64,000 nucleotides of DNA from Hydrogenophaga pseudoflava (GTDB lineage Bacteria; Pseudomonadota; Gammaproteobacteria; Burkholderiales; Burkholderiaceae_C). Shown here piece after piece: positions 56,063-64,000 of this stretch. Where the stretch lies: the NCBI RefSeq assembly GCF_031020795.1, contig NZ_JAVHJP010000004.1, positions 62,001-126,000 on the forward strand. The letters run 5' to 3'. The notes beneath the pieces are model-generated. The model saw only the letters and a program-made list of their open reading frames with translations, was not told where the DNA came from and did no database searches. The stretch's first letter is position 1. Every line of letters starts with the position of its first letter. Position numbers and translations under genes: made by a program.

Positions 56063-59000
56063 TCATCGGGCCGCCGACGGCACCGGCGCAAAGCCCAGCC
56101 GGCGGCGCACCCAGTTGGCCAGATCGTCCATGTAGCAATAGACCACCGGCACCACGACCAGGGTGAGGATCGACGAGGTGATGACACCGCCGATCACCGC
56201 CTGGCCCATGGGGGCGCGCTGCTCGGAGCCCTCGGTGAGTGCGAAGGCCAGCGGCACCATGCCGAACACCATGGCCAGGGTGGTCATCAGGATGGGGCGC
56301 AGCCGCACACGGGCCGCCAGCAGCAGGGCGTTTTCGCGGTCCAGCGGCGGCTGGCCCTCAAAGCCTTCCCGGGCCCGGATCGCGAAGTCGACCAGCAGGA
56401 TGGCGTTCTTGGTCACCAGGCCCATCAGCAACACGATGCCGATGACCGAGAACATGCTCATGGTCGAGCCGAACATCAGCAGCGCAAGCACCACGCCGAT
56501 CAGCGTCAGCGGCAGCGAGGTCATCAGCGCCAGCGGCTGCAGGAAGCTCTGGAACTGGCTGGCCAGGATCATGTAGATGAAGATGATCGCCAGCGCCAGC
56601 GCCGAGACGGCGTAGGCGAAGGACTCCTGCATGTTCTTGGTCGATCCGCCGAACTCGTAGCGGTAACCCGGCGGGAAGCTCATCTGGTCGAGCACCTGGC
56701 GGATCTCGCCCGAGACCTCGCCGGCCGAGCGGCCGTACACGTTGGCGCTGATTGCGACCTCGCGGTTGAGGTTGCGGCGGTTGATCTGGTTCGGGCCGGT
56801 GGCATCGACCACCTCGGCGATCTGGCCCAGGCGCACCACGCGCGCCGAGCCGTCGGCGTTGTTGCCGACCACGAAGGGCAGTTGCTCCAGGTCGTCGGCA
56901 CGGGCGCGCTGCTCCGGCGCCAGCCGCACATTGACGTCGTAGCTCTCGCCGTCGGCGGCGCGCCAGTTGCCCACCGTCTGTCCGGCCACCAGGGTGCGCA
57001 GGCTGCTGGCGACCGCCGCGCTGCCCAGGCCCGCGTCGGAAGCGATCTCGCGCCGCATCACGATGTCCACCGTGGGCTTGTTGGGCTTGACGCTGGCGTC
57101 CAGGTCGACCAGGCCGACGATCGGTCGCACGCGTTCCACCACCTGCGCGGTCAGCCGTTCCAGCTCGGCCAGGTCGTCGCCTTGCAGCGAGAACTCGATC
57201 TGCTTGTTGCCGCCCACCGGGTCGAGCAGGCCCGCGTGCGTGACCGTGATGCCGGGCACGGTGCGCAGCCGGTCGCGCAGCTTGGCGGCCATGGCGTCAG
57301 CGTTCAGCGTGCGTTCCTTGCGGTCCACCAGACGCACGTAGACGCTGGCGTACATGGTGCCCTGTGCGTTGCCGGTGTTGATGGTCGAGAGCGTGTACTG
57401 GACCTCGGGGAACTCGCGCAGGATGGCCTCGACCTGTCTCGTCTTGGCCTCGGTCGCCTGCAGCGAAGAGCCGACCGGCGTGTGGAAAGAGAGCGAAGTC
57501 TCGGAGAAGTCGGCCTTGGGCACGAACTCGGTGCCCAGCAGCGGCAGCATGAAGACGCTGCCGACGAACACCGCCAGCGCCAGCGCCATGGTCGAGAGCT
57601 TGTGCGAGAGCGACCAGCGCAGCGCGCCCTGGTAGGTGTCGGCCAGCCGGTCCTGCACGTGGTCGAACCAGCCGGTGATGCGGCCGATGGTTTTGTCGTA
57701 GAGGCTCACCGGCGCAAGATGTCTTCCGTGCTTCTCGATCTCGGGGTCGTGCCAGACCGAGGACAGCATGGGGTCGAGCGTGAAGCTCACGAACATCGAG
57801 ATCAGCACGGCCGCGACCATGGTGATGCCGAACTCGTGGAAGAACTTGCCGATGATGCCGCCCATGAAGCCGATGGGCAGGAACACCGCGACGATGGACA
57901 GCGTGGTCGCCAGCACGGCCAAGCCGATTTCCGAGGTCCCGTCCATGGCGGCGTCGAACGGCTTCTTGCCCATCTGCACGTGGCGCACGATGTTCTCGCG
58001 CACCACGATGGCGTCGTCGATGAGCAGACCCACCGACAGCGTCAGCGCCATGAGCGTGATCATGTTGATGGTGAAGCCGAACAGGTTCATGAAGAAGAAG
58101 GTGCCGATCACCGAGATCGGCAGCGTCAGGCCCGTGATCACCGTCGAGCGCCACGAGTTCAGGAACAGGAACACGATCAGCACGGTCAGCAGCGCGCCTT
58201 CGATCAGGGTGCGGCGCACGTTCTCGACCGAGACCCGGATCGGCCGCGAGCCGTCGGCAATCGGTTCGAGCTTCACGCCCGGCGGCAGATCGGCTTTCAG
58301 CGATTCGACGGCGGCCTTCAGCCCGTCGGTGACCGCGATGGTGTTTTCGTCTTGTGCCTTCTGCACCTGCAGCAGCAGGGTGCGCTGACCGTTGTAGAGC
58401 GCCAGGCTCTCGACTTCCTGCGTGCCGTCGCTCACGCGGGCGACCTGCGACAGGTGCACGGGGCTGCCGCCGCGCCGCGCCACGATGATCTGCCCGAAAT
58501 CCTGCGGGTTCTTCAGGCGCGAGAGCACCTGCACCACACGGTCGCGTTCGCTGGTCTTGAGCGTGCCGACCGGCAGGTCCTGGTTTTCGTTGCGCACCGC
58601 CGTCGTGACCTGGTCGGCGGTCACGCCCAGTGCCTCCATGGCGGCCGGATCGAGGTGGATGTTGACCGCGCGCCGGGTACCGCCCACCAGGGTGACCGAG
58701 CCCACGCCACGCACGTTCTCCAGCCGCTTCTTGAGTGTCTGTTCGGCCCAGGTGGTGAGTTCAACCGCGGAGGGCGCTTTCTGGGCGGCCACATCCGGCA
58801 GAACCGCCACCGACCAGATCGCCCGGCTGGCCGGGTCGAAGCGCAGCACCCGCGGCTCCTTCACGTCGGTGCGGAAGCTCGGCTTGAGAATGGCGATCTT
58901 TTCGCGCACGTCGTCGGCGGCCTTGCGGCCGTCGATGTGCAGCTGGAACTCGATGATGACGACCGACTGGCCTTCGTAGCTGCGCGAGGTCAGGGCGTTG

Positions 59001-59230
59001 ACGCCGGCAATCGCGTTGACGGCTTCTTCGACCTTCTTGGTGACTTCCGACTCAACGATCTCGGGCGAAGCGCCGGGGTACTCGGTGGTGACCACGACCA
59101 CCGGGAAGTCGATGTTGGGGAACTGGTCGACCTTCAGTCGCTGGAAGGCAAACAGCCCCAGCACCAGCAGGGCCAGCATGACCATGGTCGCGAAGACCGG
59201 GTTGCGCAGCGAAACGCGGGTGAACCACAT
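56063..59230 (-). CDS. RND multidrug efflux pump (AcrB/HAE1 type)
   Basis: A 1055-residue inner-membrane transporter with twelve helices and two large periplasmic loops. FTRVSLRNPVFATMVMLALL is the first helix; LTLSVGLLIDDAIVVRENIV is TM4 with the two proton-relay Asp. GYRYEFGGSTKNMQES and the second repeat follow near 830-1040. It pumps hydrophobic compounds using proton force. It lies downstream of its adaptor by 10 bases. Confidence 0.95.
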   Translation of the reverse strand: MWFTRVSLRNPVFATMVMLALLVLGLFAFQRLKVDQFPNIDFPVVVVTTEYPGASPEIVESEVTKKVEEAVNAIAGVNALTSRSYEGQSVVIIEFQLHIDGRKAADDVREKIAILKPSFRTDVKEPRVLRFDPASRAIWSVAVLPDVAAQKAPSAVELTTWAEQTLKKRLENVRGVGSVTLVGGTRRAVNIHLDPAAMEALGVTADQVTTAVRNENQDLPVGTLKTSERDRVVQVLSRLKNPQDFGQIIVARRGGSPVHLSQVARVSDGTQEVESLALYNGQRTLLLQVQKAQDENTIAVTDGLKAAVESLKADLPPGVKLEPIADGSRPIRVSVENVRRTLIEGALLTVLIVFLFLNSWRSTVITGLTLPISVIGTFFFMNLFGFTINMITLMALTLSVGLLIDDAIVVRENIVRHVQMGKKPFDAAMDGTSEIGLAVLATTLSIVAVFLPIGFMGGIIGKFFHEFGITMVAAVLISMFVSFTLDPMLSSVWHDPEIEKHGRHLAPVSLYDKTIGRITGWFDHVQDRLADTYQGALRWSLSHKLSTMALALAVFVGSVFMLPLLGTEFVPKADFSETSLSFHTPVGSSLQATEAKTRQVEAILREFPEVQYTLSTINTGNAQGTMYASVYVRLVDRKERTLNADAMAAKLRDRLRTVPGITVTHAGLLDPVGGNKQIEFSLQGDDLAELERLTAQVVERVRPIVGLVDLDASVKPNKPTVDIVMRREIASDAGLGSAAVASSLRTLVAGQTVGNWRAADGESYDVNVRLAPEQRARADDLEQLPFVVGNNADGSARVVRLGQIAEVVDATGPNQINRRNLNREVAISANVYGRSAGEVSGEIRQVLDQMSFPPGYRYEFGGSTKNMQESFAYAVSALALAIIFIYMILASQFQSFLQPLALMTSLPLTLIGVVLALLMFGSTMSMFSVIGIVLLMGLVTKNAILLVDFAIRAREGFEGQPPLDRENALLLAARVRLRPILMTTLAMVFGMVPLAFALTEGSEQRAPMGQAVIGGVITSSILTLVVVPVVYCYMDDLANWVRRRLGFAPVPSAAR

Positions 59231-59240
59231 GGTGCGGCGC

Positions 59241-60428
59241 TCAGTTGGCGGCGGCCTTGGCCGGGATCACGGCGGCAGGCGCCGCGAGCTTCACCTCGGT
59301 GCCCTCGCGGATCAGGCCGGCCTGCACGCGCAGCAGCTGGGTGCCCGCCGGTGCGGCGGCCACACCGTCGATCACCAGCATGTTTTCACCCCGGTGCTGG
59401 CCCTGGCGGCCCAGGCTCACCGGCACATGCGCGACCTTGTTGTCCTGGATCACCTGGATGTAGGGCTGGGGTTTGTCGTTGCGCACCGCCGAGAGCGGCA
59501 CCGCCAGCGCCCGGAGCTGGCCGGTGACGATCTCGCCCTGCGCGAACAGGCCCTGGCGCATGCCGGCCGTGGCGGGCAGGCGCAGGTAGACCAGCACGCT
59601 GCGGCTGCCGGCCTGCACACTGGGGTTGATGCGCGCCACGGTGGCGTCCACCGGCTGGCCCAGACCCTCGACTTTGAGCCGGGCCTTCTGGCCCACCGCC
59701 ACGCTGGCCGCGTCGGCCGGGGCGAGCGCGGCTTCCAGTTCGAAGCCGCTGAGGTCCACCACCTCCAGGATGCGGGCGTCCACACCCACGCGTTCGCCGT
59801 TCTGCACCAGCCGGGCCGAGACCTGGCCCGAGAGCGGCGCGCGCAGCGTGGTGTCGCCCAGCGCCTTGCGCGCGATGTCCAGCGCCGCGACGGCCGCCTG
59901 GTGGTTGGCCTCGGCGGCGGCGAGGTTGTTGGTCGAGGTTTCCAGTGCGGTGGCCGAAATGAAGCCCTGCTGCACCAGCGACTGGTTGTTGTCCTGCGCG
60001 CGCCTGGCGATCGCCACCTGGGCCAGCGCCGACTTTGCCTGCTGCTCGGCCTGGCGCACGCGGGCCTGGGCCTCGGTGCTGTCGATGCGGGCGACCACTT
60101 CGCCTTCCTTGACCGCATCGCCCTCGCGCTTGCTGATGCCCTGCACCTCGCCGGCCACGCGGGCCTTGATGGCGGCGGCCTGCAGCGCGCGCAGCGAGCC
60201 CGAGACACCGACCGACTGCGCCAGCTCCAGCGGTTCGACCGTCGCGACGTCCTGCGGCGGCAGCTCATAGACCGGGGCCTTCTGCGCCGCGGCAGCGGCC
60301 GCCGTGGCTGCCTCGCTCTGCGCCTTGCGCTTGCCCAGCGCGCGCGCCACGCCCAGGGCGATGGCGATCACGAGCAGGGCGAGCAGCAGCCATTTGATCC
60401 AGCCGGAACGGGAAGCGGGTGCGTTCAT
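59241..60428 (-). CDS. RND efflux periplasmic adaptor (MFP)
   Basis: A 395-residue adaptor. One N-terminal membrane anchor (WIKWLLLALLVIAIALGVAR), a biotinyl-lipoyl domain (KARVAGEVQGISKREGDAVK), a helical hairpin (about 110-180) and a beta-barrel/MP part. It joins the RND pump to the TolC channel. First structural gene after the TetR regulator. Confidence 0.93.
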   Translation of the reverse strand: MNAPASRSGWIKWLLLALLVIAIALGVARALGKRKAQSEAATAAAAAAQKAPVYELPPQDVATVEPLELAQSVGVSGSLRALQAAAIKARVAGEVQGISKREGDAVKEGEVVARIDSTEAQARVRQAEQQAKSALAQVAIARRAQDNNQSLVQQGFISATALETSTNNLAAAEANHQAAVAALDIARKALGDTTLRAPLSGQVSARLVQNGERVGVDARILEVVDLSGFELEAALAPADAASVAVGQKARLKVEGLGQPVDATVARINPSVQAGSRSVLVYLRLPATAGMRQGLFAQGEIVTGQLRALAVPLSAVRNDKPQPYIQVIQDNKVAHVPVSLGRQGQHRGENMLVIDGVAAAPAGTQLLRVQAGLIREGTEVKLAAPAAVIPAKAAAN

Positions 60429-60458
60429 GGGGCGTCTTGGTGGGCAGTTGTTGTGTGT

Positions 60459-61100
60459 TCAGGCGCGCACGCGCATGCCGTCCAGCAGCAGGCTGACCTG
60501 GGTGTCGAGGAAGGCCTGCGGGTCCAGCCGGTCGCTGGGCGGGCAGCAGGGCGCCATGGAGTGTTTCCACATCAGCAGGAAGATCATGGGCGCGATCAGG
60601 CTGTAGACCGCGCTGTCCAGGTCCATCGGCCGGAAGTCGCCGCGGTCGATGCCGCGCTTGAGCACGCGCTTGAGCAGGTCCTTGCCGGGGTCGATCACCT
60701 CGTGCTGGTAAAAGCTGGCGATCTCGGGGAAGGTGCCGGCCTCGCTCATCACCAGCTTGGTGATGCCCGAGGCGGCGGTCATGCCGATGCGCTCCCACCA
60801 GCTGTTCATGGTGTAGCGCAGCAGTGCCGCGCTGTCGCCGGTGAAGGCGGCCAGTTCCTCGTTCCATTCGCCGAAGCGGCCGGCGATGGTCTCGCGCACC
60901 ACCGCCTTGAACAGCTCTTCCTTGCTGGGAAAGTAGAGGAAGAGGGTGCCTTTGGAGACGCCGGCGCGCGCGGCGACCTCCTCGACGCGCGTGGCGGCGA
61001 AGCCTTTTTCAACGAACAGGGCGAGCGCGGCGTCCAGCAGTTCGCCCGGGCGGGCTTCCTTGCGGCGTTCGCGTTTGGTGGGGGAGAGCGCGGAATTCAT
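60459..61100 (-). CDS. TetR family regulator
   Basis: A 213-residue repressor. The HTH is ARPGELLDAALALFVEKGFA, then ATRVEEVAARAGVSKGTLFL. The C-terminal ligand domain is helical (FPEIASFYQHEVIDPGKDLL). A 14-bp palindrome just upstream of its ATG is its likely operator. It probably represses itself and the following efflux genes until a drug or fatty ligand binds. Confidence 0.92.
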   Translation of the reverse strand: MNSALSPTKRERRKEARPGELLDAALALFVEKGFAATRVEEVAARAGVSKGTLFLYFPSKEELFKAVVRETIAGRFGEWNEELAAFTGDSAALLRYTMNSWWERIGMTAASGITKLVMSEAGTFPEIASFYQHEVIDPGKDLLKRVLKRGIDRGDFRPMDLDSAVYSLIAPMIFLLMWKHSMAPCCPPSDRLDPQAFLDTQVSLLLDGMRVRA

Positions 61101-61109
61101 CTTCTAATG

Positions 61110-61123
61110 ACTGACTGGTCAGT
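61110..61123. promoter_or_regulatory. TetR operator palindrome
   Basis: Perfect arms ACTGAC and GTCAGT with a 2-base centre, ten bases before the regulator's ATG. Its form matches operators of TetR-type efflux repressors. Confidence 0.7.
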
Positions 61124-61126
61124 AGT

Positions 61127-61738
61127 TTAGTTCCGCACCCCCACCTCGTCAATGCGCGCCAGCAGGCTGCGCAGGTGGGCCGCCACATCGGCCGGCCAGT
61201 CCGCCGCCAGCGCGTCCACCCGCGCCAGATCGCCGGCAAACAGTGCCCGGCTGACTTCTTCGTACTGCGGCAGGTCGCCGCACACGATGGACATGAAGCG
61301 GTAGGCCGCTTCGGTGGCGCGCCGCTGCGCCTCGGTCGAGCCACCGTCGCGCATGGCCGACTGCACCAGCTTGCGCAGCGCCACCGAGGCGCCTCCGGGC
61401 TGGCGCGCCAGCCAGTCCCAGTGGCGCGGCAGCAGGGTGACCTCGCGGGCCGTGACGCCCAGCTTGGGCCGGCCGGGGCCGCGCGGGGTGTCGCTGCCGG
61501 TTGCCTCGTCCGGTTCGTCAGCGGCCGGGGCGGGCGGCAGCTGCGCCAGCAACTGGGCGGCGGGTGTTCGCCAGTCCAGTTCGATGCGTTCGCTGGTGAC
61601 GGCGTCGAGCACCAGCGGCAGCGCCTCGGGCTGGGCCGCCAGGCGCTGCTGCACAGCGGCGATCACGCCGGCCGGCTCGCCAAGGGCCAGCCGGCGATGG
61701 TGTTCAAAAACGATCCAGTGTGGAGAAAGCGATGGCAT
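61127..61738 (-). CDS. DUF2239 family protein, possible ribbon-helix-helix regulator
   Basis: A 203-residue protein of the DUF2239 family. The N-terminal part begins PHWIVFEHHRRLALGE. A basic linker GPGRPKLGVTAREVTLLP leads to a strand-helix-helix form (WDWLARQPGGASVALRKLVQ) that resembles a ribbon-helix-helix DNA-binding fold. Function is not established. Two perfect palindromes cover its promoter, which fits autoregulation by a dimeric DNA-binding protein. Confidence 0.8.
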   Translation of the reverse strand: MPSLSPHWIVFEHHRRLALGEPAGVIAAVQQRLAAQPEALPLVLDAVTSERIELDWRTPAAQLLAQLPPAPAADEPDEATGSDTPRGPGRPKLGVTAREVTLLPRHWDWLARQPGGASVALRKLVQSAMRDGGSTEAQRRATEAAYRFMSIVCGDLPQYEEVSRALFAGDLARVDALAADWPADVAAHLRSLLARIDEVGVRN

Positions 61739-61756
61739 GCGAGCGGTGTCCGAATA

Positions 61757-61795
61757 TTACCCGGGTAAAAGTATAGCTCATTTTTACCCGGGTAA
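61757..61795. promoter_or_regulatory. Twin TTACCCGGGTAA operators of the DUF2239 gene
   Basis: Two identical 12-bp perfect palindromes lie at 61757..61768 and 61784..61795, centres 27 bases apart. Between them, on the minus strand, TATACT (61775..61770) is a good -10. With a 17-base spacer the -35 falls on the second palindrome and the start of transcription in the first. A repressor bound to both would block the DUF2239 promoter. Confidence 0.8.
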
Positions 61796-61813
61796 TAAGT
61801 CGGACCGCCGCCG

Positions 61814-64000
61814 TCAGGGCGTCGCCGTCCGCAGGGCCATCGCGCGCTCCACGATGCTGGTGGCGTCCACCGCGAAGAAGCGCCGCAGCGCCGCGCGGGT
61901 GTCGCTGCGGCCGAAACCGTCGGTGCCCAGGGTGGCGCAGGGCCGCCCGGCGGGCAGGAAGGCGCGCACGCTGTCGGGCACGGCGCGCACGTAGTCGGAC
62001 ACGGCCACGATGGGGCCTCGGGTCTGGCCCAGCAGGCGCGCGATGTAGGGCACGGCGGTGCCGGCCGCGGCGCCTTCGCGCGCCAGCTCGCTCCAGCTGG
62101 TGACGCTGACCACGTCGACGCCCAGGCCCTGTGCGGCCAGTTGCTGTGCGGCTTGCCGCACCTCGCCAAGGAGGGCACCCGAGCCCATCAGCGTGACGCC
62201 GGGTCCTTCGGCCGGGCCCAGGCGCTCGAACAGGTAGGCTCCCGCGATGACGCCGGCCGCCGCGCCTTCGGGCAGGTCGGGTTGGGCGTAGTTCTCGTTC
62301 ATCAGCGTCACGTAGTAGAAAACGTCCTGCTGCTGCTCCAGCATCGCTCGCATGCCGTGGTCGACGATGACGGCCAGCTCGCCCGCGTAGGCCGGGTCGT
62401 AGGCCTTGCAGTTGGGGATGGTGGCGGCCACGAGGTGGCTGCTGCCGTCCTGGTGCTGCAGGCCTTCGCCGCCCAGTGTGGTGCGGCCAGAGGTGGCGCC
62501 CAGCAGAAAGCCGCGGGCGCGCTGGTCGGCGGCGGCCCAGATGGCGTCGCCCACGCGCTGGAAGCCGAACATCGAGTAATAGATGTAGAAGGGCAGCATG
62601 GCCAGGCCGTGCACGCTGTAGCTGGTGGCCGCCGCCGTCCAGCTGGCGATGGCGCCGGCTTCGCTGATGCCTTCTTCGAGGATCTGGCCGTCCTTGGCTT
62701 CGCGGTAGCTCAGCACCGAGCCGATGTCCTCTGGCGCGTAGCGCTGGCCCACGCTGCTGTAGATGCCGACCTGCTTGAACAGGTTGGCCATGCCGAAGGT
62801 CCGCGCCTCGTCGGCAACGATGGGCACCAGACGCTGGCGGAACCCGAGGTTCCGTGGGCCGGGCGTGTCGTCCTTGAGCAGGTTGCCCAGCATGCGCACG
62901 AAGGCCATGGTGGTGCTCATTTCCTTGCCGCCGGCGGCGAGGGCGAACTGGCCGTAGCTGTCCAGGGATGGCACGGGCACCGCCTCGCAGGCGGTCTCGC
63001 GGCGCGGCAGGTGGCCGCCCAGGGCGGCGCGGCGCGCGTGCAGGTACTGCATCTCGGGGCTGTCGGCCGCGGGTTTGTAGAAGGTGAGGCTTGTGGCCTG
63101 CTCATCCGTCAGCGGCAGGTTGAAGCGGTTGCGGAACTCGATGAGGTCGGCGTCGTCCAGTTTTTTCTGGCTGTGCGTCGTCATCTTTCCCTGCCCCGCT
63201 TGTCCCATGCCATAGCCCTTTTTGGTGTGGGCCAGGACCACCGTCGGCTGCCCCTTGTGGGCGGCAGCGGCGGCGTAGGCGGCGTGAATCTTGACGAGAT
63301 CGTGTCCGCCGCGTTTGAGGCGGTCGATCTGCTCATCGGTCATGCCCTGGGCCAGGGCGGCCAGTTCGGGGTTCTGACCGAAGAAATGTTCGCGGTTGAA
63401 GCGGCCGTTCTTGGCCGCAAAGGTCTGCATCTGGCCGTCCACCGTGCCCTGGAGGGCACGCACCAGGGCGCCGCTGTGGTCGCGCGCGAACAGGCCGTCC
63501 CAGTCGCTGCCCCAGACCAGCTTGATGACGTTCCAGCCGGCGCCGGCGAACAGGCGTTCGAGCTCGTCGATGATGCGGCCGTTGCCGCGCACCGGGCCGT
63601 CCAGGCGCTGCAGGTTGCAGTTGACCACCCAGACCAGGTTGTCCAGCCGCTCGCGGGCGGCAAGGGTCAGCGCCGACATGCTCTCGGGTTCGTCCATCTC
63701 GCCGTCGCCGAACACGCCCCAGACCTTGCGACCCGCGCAGTCGAGCAGGTGCCGGTCGCTCAGGTAGCGCATGAAGCGCGCGTGGTAGATGGAGCTGATC
63801 GGCCCCAGGCCCATGGAGCCGGTGGGGAACTGCCAGAAGTCGGGCATCAGCCAGGGGTGCGGGTAACTGGAGAGGCCGCGCGCGCCGTGTTCGGGCGCCA
63901 CGATTTCCTGCCGGTAGTGCGCCAGGTCGGCTTCGCTCAGGCGGCCTTCCAGAAACGCGCGGGCGTAGACGCCGGGGGCGCTGTGGGGCTGGAAGAACAC
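61814..64000 (-). CDS. aceE: Pyruvate dehydrogenase E1 component, homodimeric (partial)
   Basis: 728 residues of the ThDP-dependent E1 enzyme that decarboxylates pyruvate; about 160 N-terminal residues lie beyond the right edge. GDGEMDEPES and VNCNLQ make the ThDP motif. HTKKGYGMGQ, EDIGSVLSYREAKDGQILEEG and the end DGFGRSDTRAALRRFF are typical of AceE. The frame is open at the edge, so a GTG near 64000 is not its start. Partners (aceF, lpd) are not in the window. Confidence 0.95.
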   Translation of the reverse strand: MFFQPHSAPGVYARAFLEGRLSEADLAHYRQEIVAPEHGARGLSSYPHPWLMPDFWQFPTGSMGLGPISSIYHARFMRYLSDRHLLDCAGRKVWGVFGDGEMDEPESMSALTLAARERLDNLVWVVNCNLQRLDGPVRGNGRIIDELERLFAGAGWNVIKLVWGSDWDGLFARDHSGALVRALQGTVDGQMQTFAAKNGRFNREHFFGQNPELAALAQGMTDEQIDRLKRGGHDLVKIHAAYAAAAAHKGQPTVVLAHTKKGYGMGQAGQGKMTTHSQKKLDDADLIEFRNRFNLPLTDEQATSLTFYKPAADSPEMQYLHARRAALGGHLPRRETACEAVPVPSLDSYGQFALAAGGKEMSTTMAFVRMLGNLLKDDTPGPRNLGFRQRLVPIVADEARTFGMANLFKQVGIYSSVGQRYAPEDIGSVLSYREAKDGQILEEGISEAGAIASWTAAATSYSVHGLAMLPFYIYYSMFGFQRVGDAIWAAADQRARGFLLGATSGRTTLGGEGLQHQDGSSHLVAATIPNCKAYDPAYAGELAVIVDHGMRAMLEQQQDVFYYVTLMNENYAQPDLPEGAAAGVIAGAYLFERLGPAEGPGVTLMGSGALLGEVRQAAQQLAAQGLGVDVVSVTSWSELAREGAAAGTAVPYIARLLGQTRGPIVAVSDYVRAVPDSVRAFLPAGRPCATLGTDGFGRSDTRAALRRFFAVDATSIVERAMALRTATP

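Noticed and set aside
56882-59527. 881-codon plus-strand frame opposite the RND pump
   Set aside because: Low-complexity His/Arg/Gly/Asp composition and full overlap with an obvious AcrB-type gene.

Overview
The window is very GC-rich and reads as the chromosome of a Burkholderiales bacterium, most likely a Comamonadaceae relative such as Hydrogenophaga or Acidovorax. This rests on base composition, gene content (homodimeric AceE, LPS core genes with a WaaA-KdkA fusion, an RND/TolC operon) and phage module type; I could not run a database search. About two thirds of it (1..43177) is one temperate phage genome integrated in a tRNA-Asp gene. The rest (43178..64000) is host chromosome.

Prophage, left to right. 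A leftward early block (1..5275, minus strand) carries a C5-cytosine methyltransferase cut by the window edge, a YqaJ-type exonuclease, a KTSC protein, a candidate single-strand annealing protein and several small genes. It is driven by a clear promoter (5321..5349) in a three-site operator array. The immunity region (5321..7723) is laid out like lambda: OL/PL, a leftward cassette of membrane and OB-fold proteins in the position of rexAB, a self-cleaving CI-type repressor, OR/PR and a Cro/YdaS-like gene. The rightward early block (8370..15598) carries a CII-like regulator, a helicase-DNA methyltransferase fusion flanked by two HNH endonucleases, an O-like initiator with iteron-like repeats, RusA, NinB and an HTH protein in the position of antiterminator Q. 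A near-consensus promoter and a terminator about 255 bp downstream follow, like lambda pR'-tR'.

The late block (15986..42687) gives TerS/TerL, portal, MuF-like protein, a protease-scaffold with a nested scaffold start, cement and major capsid proteins. A short contractile tail follows (DUF3383 sheath, DUF3277 tube, chaperone with a -1 slippery site, 606-residue tape measure, Pam3-type baseplate). Then come lysis genes, a second receptor-binding cluster ending in a PKD plus beta-helix spike, Rz/Rz1 and a lipoprotein. The prophage looks intact; its integrase and other attachment end must lie left of the window.

Host part. A tRNA-Asp 3' remnant with its terminator marks the right attachment site. 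Then come an EamA transporter, an alkylation-repair pair (Ogt and an Ada-AraC-AlkA fusion), a phosphohexomutase and an LPS/O-antigen cluster (two GT2 enzymes, an O-antigen ligase, a Kdo transferase-Kdo kinase fusion and a DxD glycosyltransferase). A one-strand block follows: TetR, RND adaptor, RND pump, Pcm-like methyltransferase, rhodanese and TolC. The window ends with a DUF2239 gene under a pair of perfect palindromes and most of aceE.

The best candidates for something undescribed are the rex-position exclusion cassette with its own palindrome-controlled promoter, and the helicase-methyltransferase fusion with HNH genes on both sides.
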